Position numbers and translations under genes: made by a program. From assembly GCA_002104895.1 (NCBI GenBank), contig MCFG01000439.1, positions 1-52,234 of the forward strand: 52,234 nt of DNA, written 5' to 3'. Shown here piece after piece: positions 45,306-52,234 of this stretch. Within the stretch, counting starts at the first letter, position 1. Each line of letters starts with the position of its first letter. The DNA comes from Anaeromyces robustus (taxonomy: Eukaryota > Neocallimastigomycota > Neocallimastigomycetes > Neocallimastigales > Neocallimastigaceae). The notes beneath the pieces were generated by a model. That model was not told the DNA's origin and did no database searches. It saw only the letters and a program-made list of their open reading frames with translations.

Positions 45306-45619
45306 TTTAAATTATTTCATTTTTTCACTTAATATAAAAAATGCTTAAAAAATAAATTTATTTTACTAAAATCAAAATTTATTTTTTTTTTTTTACATAT
45401 TTTATATTCAAAAAAATTTTAAAAATATAATTGATTAAAATATTAATTCACTATGGAAGTTTGGTTGAATTGAATTTTTTGTTAATATTATATTTAATTT
45501 TATTAATTATCAAGTAATAAATATTAATATAATGTATTTAAATATAAAAATAAATATAAAAATTAATGTTAATAATAAATATCTTTATATTTTAAATAAA
45601 AAAAAAGTGAAAAAATAAA

Positions 45620-45693
45620 CACTCACGGCGGGACTTGAACCCACAATCTTCAGATTAGAAGTCTGACGCCCTATCCGATTAGGCTACGCGAGC
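45620..45693 (-). tRNA. tRNA-Arg(TCT), copy h, variant
   Basis: The 74-nt body has one difference from the other copies: the T stem has GTGGG instead of GCGGG, giving a U-G pair opposite CCCGC. This still folds. The first flanking base upstream also differs. Probably functional. Confidence 0.93.
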
Positions 45694-46119
45694 CTCTGTT
45701 AAATGCAAAATTTTTTAAACATTTATATTTAAGTAGAGGACGAAATTAAATTTTTAAAATTATTTCATTTTTTCACTTAATATAAAAAATACTTAAAAAT
45801 AAATTTTTTTTTCTAAAATCAATAAAATAAATTATTTTTACTAAAATCAATATTTATTTTTTTTTTACTTATTTTAAATTCAAAAATTTTTTTCAAAAAT
45901 GTGATTAATTAAAATATTAATTCACTATAATGGAAGTTTGGTTTAATTTTTTGTAAATATTATATTTAATTTTATTAATTATCAAGTATTAAATATTAAT
46001 ATAATGTATTTAAATATAAAAATAAATATAAAAATTAATGTTAATAATAAATATCTTTTTTTATGATAATAAATATCTTTATTTATATTTTATAAAAAAA
46101 AAAATAATGAAAAATAAAG

Positions 46120-46193
46120 CACTCACGGCGGGACTTGAACCCGCAATCTTCAGATTAGAAGTCTGACGCCCTATCCGATTAGGCTACGCGAGC
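46120..46193 (-). tRNA. tRNA-Arg(TCT), copy i
   Basis: Identical 74-nt body. TATA-like TTTATATTTAA lies at -29 to -39. The snap-back LTR element begins 64 bp upstream. Confidence 0.97.
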
Positions 46194-46257
46194 TTCTGTT
46201 GAACATGAAATTTTTTAAACATTTATATTTAAGTAGAGGACGAAATTAAATTTTTAA

Positions 46258-46709
46258 TGTAAAGATTTGGTGTTACCACTAGGTTATTGTAGGAAATTAA
46301 TAATAAATAATAATATAATATATTAAATTATTTAAATCACTATCGAATATTCACTTAATTAATTATTTATATAATATATATTTATTCATTTATTTATGGT
46401 TGATATTTATATTTTATTTATTATTAATTGATTGTTAATATCGACTCAAAGAGTCAAATAAAATAAAATACATGAATTTATATATTCAAAAATCTATTCT
46501 AAATTATTACATGATTGGGCAAATTATTTAAAATAAGAATTATATAATTATTTAATTATTATTTTAAATAAATAAATATAATATTAAGAATTAGATAAAT
46601 TATTATATTAATTAAGTGAATAATAAATTAATATTTAAATAAATTTATTTCAATGAATACATATTATTAATTTCCTACAATAACCTAGTGGTCACTCCAA
46701 ATCTTTACA
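46258..46709 (+). mobile_element. Snap-back fam1 LTR derivative with inverted ends
   Basis: A 452-bp element. About 416 bases of the fam1 LTR from its TGTAAAG end run forward, then switch within a shared ATTATTAATTT to the reverse complement of the same TGTAAAG end. Both termini are therefore the same LTR end, an inverted repeat of about 50 bp. It is flanked by a perfect direct repeat TTTAA (46253-46257 and 46710-46714), at -60 to -64 of tRNA-Arg copy i. The strand given is that of the long part. Confidence 0.85.
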
Positions 46710-47089
46710 TTTAAATTATTTCATTTTTAAACATTTATATTTAAATAGTGGACAAAATTGAATTTTTCAAATTATTTCATTTTTTTTACTTAAATATAAA
46801 TGCTTAAAAAAAAAGTTTTTTCCCTAAAATTCAAATTCTTTTTTTTTTTTTTTTACTTATTTTATATTTAACAAAATTTTAAAAATGTGATTGATTAAAA
46901 TATTAATTCACTATAATATAAGTTTGGGTGAATTTTTTTTAATATTATATTTAATTTTATTAATTGTCAAATAATAAATATTAATTATCAAATAATAAAT
47001 ATTAATATTAATAATAAATATCTTTATTTATAATAATAAATATCTTTATATTTTAAAAAAATAAAAAAAAATAAAAATAAAAATTTAAA

Positions 47090-47163
47090 CACTCACGGCG
47101 GGACTTGAACCCGCAATCTTCAGATTAGAAGTCTGACGCCCTATCCGATTAGGCTACGCGAGC
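47090..47163 (-). tRNA. tRNA-Arg(TCT), copy j
   Basis: Identical 74-nt body, but its 5' flank (47164 onward) is of the tRNA-Asn type, homologous to 1138-2487, not of the Arg type seen at g to i. TATA-like TATATA lies at -30 to -35. A complete two-LTR element starts 66 bp upstream. Confidence 0.97.
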
Positions 47164-47229
47164 TTCTGCTGAATGCTGATACAATATTCCCTTATATACA
47201 CATTATTTCTAAACCCATATTTTTAAACC

Positions 47230-47822
47230 TGTAATGATATGGATCCATTATGGCTACTAATTAGGCTCAGTTCTACCTGCTTCTATTATTATGTTGGTTG
47301 TCTCTGGTTCGAACCTTACTCTTTACCTTTCGGAATAATATTATTTATTTAATTAATAATAAATATATTCACTCAATTATTAGATAATAATTTACTTAAA
47401 TTAATAATATGTATTCATTGAAATAAATTTATTTAAATATTAATTTATTATTCACTTAATTAATATAATAATTTATCTAGTTCTTAATATTATATTTATT
47501 TAATTAAAATAATAATTAAATAATTATATAATTCTTATTTTAAATAATTTGCCCAATCATGTAATAATTTAGAATAGATTTTTGAATATATAAATTCATG
47601 TATTTTATTTTATTTGACTCTTTGAGTCGATATTAACAATCAATTAATAATAAATAAAATATAAATATCAACCATAAATAAATGAACAAATATATATTAT
47701 ATAAATGAATCTACTAATTAATTAAGTGAATAATCAATAGTGTTATAAATAATTTAATATATTATATTATTATTTATTATTAATTTCCTACAATAACCTA
47801 GTGGTCACTCCAAATCTTTACA
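47230..47822 (-). repeat. 3' LTR of the short fam1 element
   Basis: On the minus strand it starts TGTAAAG and ends ATTACA. A-box-like TAGGCTCAGTTC (47262-47273) and B-box-like GGTTCGAACC (47306-47315) lie on the plus strand, that is antisense to the element, 44 nt apart as in a tRNA gene. Confidence 0.93.
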
Positions 47823-48484
47823 ATATCGACTCCACGTTGAAACAACACCCACTACCTTGTTGTAGGACCAATCCTTCCAAGGTTTTCACCGTTCAACGTT
47901 TCAATAAACGCCATAAATCGAAAATCTATTTTCAATAATATTAAAATAAGAACAACAATGCATCCATCAATCTTTTTCGGAAATTTTTTAATTTTACCAA
48001 TCGGTTTAAAAAATGATGCGTTTTTCACTAAATATAAATTATCTCCATCAGGAGTACACTTTGAACTAGTTTGGAACATTCTAGAACAGTTTTACCTATT
48101 TTTCTTCTCAAAAAATCTTTATTTCAATTTTGATGCCGTTAGCCGCATTTTTTGGTAATTTTCTGTTCATACTCAATTCTACTAGAAAACCAGATACCAA
48201 TTTATCTTTATTTTATCTGTGCCTGCCATATAATACCTCTTAAACTCTACTTCGATATAAAATTTTAACTACTATTTTAGGATACGTTACCGCTAAATAA
48301 TCAAATACTATAACTCTAATATTTTAATATATCTTTTTGTAGATACTATCTTATACAAATTTTTTTTTTTTAGGCTTTTAATGATTACTCTCGATTATAA
48401 CTCTCTTTAGATTATCTACAAACTCTTATTTACTATTCTTTTATATTAGCGATCGTCTGGTATCCGATCTTTAGAGGAGGACCA
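47823..48484 (-). other. Internal region of the short fam1 element
   Basis: A 662-bp segment, less AT-rich than the LTRs. It includes a GATCG/CGATC hairpin close to the candidate primer-binding site. A 75-codon open frame (47852-48079, minus) has no family I recognise. I cannot point to a clear polypurine tract. Confidence 0.75.
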
Positions 48485-49077
48485 TGTAATGATATGGATC
48501 CATTATGGCTACTAATTAGGCTCAGTTCTACCTGCTTCTATTATTATGTTGGTTGTCTCTGGTTCGAACCTTACTCTTTACCTTTCGGAATAATATTATT
48601 TATTTAATTAATAATAAATATATTCACTCAATTATTAGATAATAATTTACTTAAATTAATAATATGTATTCATTGAAATAAATTTATTTAAATATTAATT
48701 TATTATTCACTTAATTAATATAATAATTTATCTAGTTCTTAATATTATATTTATTTAATTAAAATAATAATTAAATAATTATATAATTCTTATTTTAAAT
48801 AATTTGCCCAATCATGTAATAATTTAGAATAGATTTTTGAATATATAAATTCATGTATTTTATTTTATTTGACTCTTTGAGTCGATATTAACAATCAATT
48901 AATAATAAATAAAATATAAATATCAACCATAAATAAATGAACAAATATATATTATATAAATGAATCTACTAATTAATTAAGTGAATAATCAATAGTGTTA
49001 TAAATAATTTAATATATTATATTATTATTTATTATTAATTTCCTACAATAACCTAGTGGTCACTCCAAATCTTTACA
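48485..49077 (-). repeat. 5' LTR of the short fam1 element
   Basis: 593 bp, identical to the other LTR by eye. A-box-like at 48517-48528 and B-box-like at 48561-48570 on the plus strand, again 44 nt apart. Confidence 0.93.
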
Positions 49078-49082
49078 AAACC

Positions 49083-50195
49083 TTTTATCCCATATAAACT
49101 AACATTTAATAAAACTTCTTTATAATATTATTAATATCTTAAAACATAATAATTTTATCTATATTAAAAATTATTTTTATATTATCAATATTTTATTAAT
49201 ATCTTAAAATAAATTATAAATATTTTATTAATATCAAATAAATTTTATTAATACTTTATAATTAATATTCTTATAATAAATTTTATCAATATTCTTATAA
49301 TAAATAAATATTATTAATATTTTATATTAAATAAATCCTATTAATATCTTATAATAAATTCTATATCTTTATTAATATTTTAAATAAATCTTATTAATAT
49401 TTTATAATAAACTTTATATATAATAAATAATATTTTAAATAATATTTTATCAATATCAAATATTTTATAACACTTTATTAATACATTTTATTTATATTCT
49501 TATAACAATAATTATTAATATTTCTAATTCTAACCTTTAATAAATTTAATACTTCAATATAATTATAATAATAAATATTTATAATAATAAATATATAAAT
49601 AATTATAATTAAATAATACTATCCACTCTTTTCCCTTTTTCCCTTATCCTTTCCCTCCAACTTAAAAACCCTGGACAAATACAGAAAATAAATATTCTGT
49701 ATATTATTAAAATAAAATAAAATAAATAAAATAATAAAAATTAATTATAAAATAAATGAATTATTTATAAAATGTATAATACAGAAGTTAAATGTATTTC
49801 TGTATAAAAGTATAATATTTATTTTTAATTTTTATTTAAAACACTAAATAGATTAATAAAATATTTAATAATTAGAATAGAAAATATTAATAAATAATAA
49901 TAACAATAATAATTAATATTAAAATAAATCTTAGAAAATAATGTTTAGAATAGAGAATTATATTATAAAATAAATAATAATAATTAGATTAATTAAATAA
50001 ATAATAATAATAATAATAGTCGAAAGACTATAATAATAAAATTCATGTATTATAAAAGGAGGATAATTTTTCTTTCTTTTATAAAACGATCAATAATTTG
50101 TATTTAAAAATAAGAATAATAAAAATAAAAGAAGAGTTAAACAAAAGATTATTTTATTTTTAATTTTATTGATTCATTAGTAATAATTATTTAGT
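49083..50195 (-). repeat. Continuation of the tRNA flank repeat, inverted homologue of 1138-2400
   Basis: After the AAACC duplication the sequence resumes exactly where the paralogue near 2419 continues (CCTTTTAT then TATAAACTA). It runs on through the CTTTTCCCTTTTTCCCTTATC stretch near 49630 (part of the shared CCCTGG landmark) to the ATAATTTTTCTTTCTTTTAT stretch near 50065. No gene inside. Confidence 0.75.
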
Positions 50196-51848
50196 ATATA
50201 AGTTAATTATATTTATTGTTTATGAATATACATGTTTCCTGCATCAATGCAAAAAATTTAAACATTTATATTTAAATAAAGAACGAAATTTAATTTTTTA
50301 TTGTATAAAACAATAACTTATCGAATTAATTTTAAAAATAATATAATAATATTAATAATGTTAATAATTATAATTATATTTATTTTTAAAATAAAAAAAT
50401 GAAAAAATACAATATTTGATTAATAAAAATCAATAATTTTATTATATTATATATATTTATATTATATAAATAATTATATATAATATATAGACATAATTTT
50501 TTTTTATTATGATTGTTATTGTTTTAGATTTTTTTTGTTAATTATGATTATAAATATTCAATATCATTAAAACTCATTATTAGATATTATATATTTATTA
50601 ATGATTTTAAAAAATATTTTGAGTAAATGATTAATAAAAAAAAATCATTGATCGAATTATACCCAAATATAAATGCTTAAAATATCGTGTATGAAACATA
50701 TAAAAATATTATATTTCTTATTTCTAAGAAAAGTGATAATATTTATGTCCGATGGGAATAATTGTATAAATTATTCTTAAACAAAATTTGTTTTATTAAA
50801 AACACAATAAAATTTGTTTTATTATTAAAAATGTTTTATTAATTTTATTTATTTAAAATAAATTTTAAAAGTTAATTAAAATTAAAAAAATATAACTATT
50901 CTATGATAATTATTTTTAATCTTTGAATATTATTATAATTTTTATTATTTAAAATTATTAAACTAAACTATTTTAAAACTAAACTATGTTTTTAATTTTA
51001 TTATGACTAATTCTATGTTATAATTAGGAAAGAGTTAATTATATAAAATATTTATATTTATTTATATTCTTCTTGAAATTTAAACTATTTATAATAAAAA
51101 GAAATAAAAGAATAATTATTTACAATTAAATAATTAATAAAATAATAAATATAAAATATTAATAAAAGAATTATTTAGAATATAGAAAATAATTAAAGTA
51201 TTAATAAAAGAAGTATTTTGAGTAATAAAATAAACAAGTTTGTGTTTATTAATTTTTAATAAAATTAATTATTAATTTTAATTTAGAATTATTATTATAT
51301 TATAAAGAATAATTAAGAATTATTTTAAAGTCATATTATATTATTAAAGTGTTTTAATTTATAATTTTAAAATAATTATTAATAATAATATTTATTTTAT
51401 TTTAATAAAAGTATTAAAAACATTGTCAAAAATATTCATTTTGTGTTCTGTTTACTTTTAAAGTGTAATTTATTATTTTTATTAATATTAAAAGTAATTT
51501 CTCGAAGTTATGAATTTTATTTAATAATATTTATTAATTTAATTTTTGATAAATTAAATTTTATTATATCTTTCTAGAAAACTAAAGTTAATCTTGTTGT
51601 AAATTTTTGATAAATTATTTAATTGATTTTTGGTTTAACCTAAAAATCAGTTATTATAATTAATTATTATTTATTAATTTAATTATTTATCACGTATTAA
51701 GTAGAATAAAAGAATGATCAAATAATTTTAGTTTGTTAATTATATTTTATAACTTATGTGGTTAAGTGAAAAACAGAAATAATTTAAAAAATTTAATTTC
51801 GTCCACTACTTAAATATAAATGTTTAAAATTTTTTACGTTCAATAAAA
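50196..51848. repeat. Orphan flank and diverged tRNA-Arg 5' flank repeat
   Basis: At about 50216-50310 a short conserved stretch (TTTCCTGCATC) leads into a tRNA-Arg-type flank without a tRNA. About 50850-51500 is a diverged inverted homologue of 36655-37620. The last 70 bp before 51849 are a normal tRNA-Arg flank (TTCGTCC then TACTTAAATATAAATG). No protein gene was seen. Confidence 0.55.
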
Positions 51849-51909
51849 GCTCGCGTAGCCTAATCGGATAGGGCGTCAGATATTGCGGGTTCAAGTCCCG
51901 CCGTGAGTG
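51849..51909 (+). pseudogene. tRNA-Arg(TCT) pseudogene lacking the anticodon arm
   Basis: 61 nt: acceptor, D arm, T arm and discriminator are unchanged from the intact copies, but 13 bases are missing. These are the anticodon loop with the TCT anticodon and the 3' half of the anticodon stem. The 5' flank keeps its TATA-like element and both internal promoter boxes survive, so it might still be transcribed, but it cannot decode. It is the only damaged body among eleven Arg copies. Confidence 0.93.
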
Positions 51910-52234
51910 TTTATTTTTTATTTTTTTATATTTAAATACATTATAGTAATATTTAATACTTGATAATTAATAAAATTACATATAATTTAAAAATATATAT
52001 TGATAATCACTGGAAATTATTTTTAAAATTTTTAATAGAAATTGATTTTGTAGAGTTTATTATAATAATATTAACAAAAAATTCAACCAAACTTCTATTA
52101 TAGTGAATTAATATTTTAATCAATCACATTTTTGAATTTTTTTGAATATGAAATAAGTAAAAACAAAAAAAATTATTTTTATATATTTATATTTAAGTGA
52201 AAAAATGAAATAATTTGAAAAATATAATTTTGTC
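51910..52234. repeat. tRNA-Arg 3' spacer of the tandem type, inverted, running off the window
   Basis: Homologous, in inverted orientation, to the spacers at 45310-45619 and 45760-46119 (shared TAATATTTAATACTTGATAA and TAGTGAATTAATATTTTAAT stretches). It ends inside the flank, so another tRNA-Arg unit may follow beyond the window. Confidence 0.75.

Larger units (their letters stand above)
45306..47163 (-). repeat. Tandem tRNA-Arg units (copies g to j)
   Basis: Spacers 45306-45619, 45694-46119 and 46194-47089 are homologous, sharing the AATTAAAATATTAATTCACT stretch, the TTTATATTTAAGTAG stretch near -30 and the TTTAA target at -60. Unit lengths without insertions are about 450, 500 and 513 bp. 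The spacer upstream of h (45694-46119) is unoccupied; those upstream of g and i carry LTR insertions at the same point. Near 46729-46757 part of the -30 to -60 flank is repeated without a tRNA. Confidence 0.85.
47230..49077 (-). mobile_element. fam1 short two-LTR retroelement, non-autonomous, recent
   Basis: Two direct 593-bp LTRs (47230-47822 and 48485-49077) enclose a 662-bp internal region, with a perfect 5-bp duplication AAACC at 47225-47229 and 49078-49082. The LTRs read as identical, so insertion is recent. On the minus strand the internal region starts directly after the LTR with TGGTCCTCCTC, a candidate primer-binding site (TGG matches a tRNA 3' CCA). No gag, protease, reverse transcriptase or integrase was recognised. 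The internal region is too short to hold them, so the element is non-autonomous and would depend on a relative elsewhere. The target is at -62 to -66 of tRNA-Arg copy j, and a paralogous unoccupied site exists near 2420. Confidence 0.92.

Noticed and set aside
46258-46709. Interpretation as an ordinary DNA transposon because of its inverted ends
   Set aside because: The ends are LTR termini of fam1, with a 5-bp duplication and the same tRNA distance as the LTR insertions.
47250-47330. Calling a true tRNA gene inside the LTR
   Set aside because: A and B boxes are present at tRNA spacing, but the acceptor and T stems do not pair.
47852-48158. Overlapping plus and minus short frames in the internal region of the small LTR element
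   Set aside because: Neither shows a recognised family; kept only as a note under the internal region.

Overview
This window is nuclear DNA from a very AT-rich eukaryote, most likely an anaerobic gut fungus (Neocallimastigomycota). That placement is an inference. It rests on AT-saturated, homopolymer-rich intergenic DNA, short AT-rich introns, fungal-type housekeeping genes (TVP18, DBP9) and two motile-cilium genes (ODAD3/CCDC151 and DRC3/LRRC48), which a fungus with flagellated zoospores would keep. Most real genes are split into many exons, so single open frames show only fragments. The gene models below were built by joining exons at splice sites and comparing the joined protein with remembered family sequences.

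Layout. 1-3035: three tRNA-Asn(GTT) genes in repeated flanks, the first with an LTR just upstream. 3827-8462 (+): outer-dynein-arm docking protein ODAD3, nine exons. 9860-11156 (-): Golgi membrane protein TVP18, seven exons. 15476-19448 (-): nexin-dynein regulatory complex protein DRC3, twelve exons, with two introns that look like minor-spliceosome AT-AC introns. 24018-26703 (+): a large F-box/ankyrin-repeat protein. 30173-33818 (+): DEAD-box helicase DBP9/DDX56, eight exons. From 34.5 kb to the end there are no recognisable protein genes. Instead there is a cluster of ten intact tRNA-Arg(TCT) genes and one tRNA-Arg pseudogene, carried on diverged repeat units in both orientations, with LTR elements inserted among them.

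The most striking observation is positional. Six LTR-type insertions (five of one family, one of a second) all lie the same distance upstream of a tRNA gene. Their 5-bp target sites fall at -60/-64 (three cases), -61/-65, -62/-66 and -63/-67 from the mature tRNA 5' end. They sit beside tRNA-Asn as well as tRNA-Arg genes, and in both orientations. Just inside this point, at about -30 to -38, each flank has a TATA-like stretch. This suggests integration guided by the RNA polymerase III initiation complex. One insertion (47230-49077) is a small two-LTR element whose two 593-bp LTRs read as identical and which has a perfect target duplication. The same window contains a paralogous unoccupied copy of its target. 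Each fam1 LTR that keeps its full length also carries tRNA-like A and B boxes at tRNA spacing on its antisense strand.

The tRNA-Arg array appears to have grown by tandem duplication (units of about 450-510 bp at 43.9-47.2 kb), by inverted duplication (a palindrome of about 500-bp arms at 39.7-41.2 kb) and by larger flank duplication. One copy has since lost exactly its anticodon arm.
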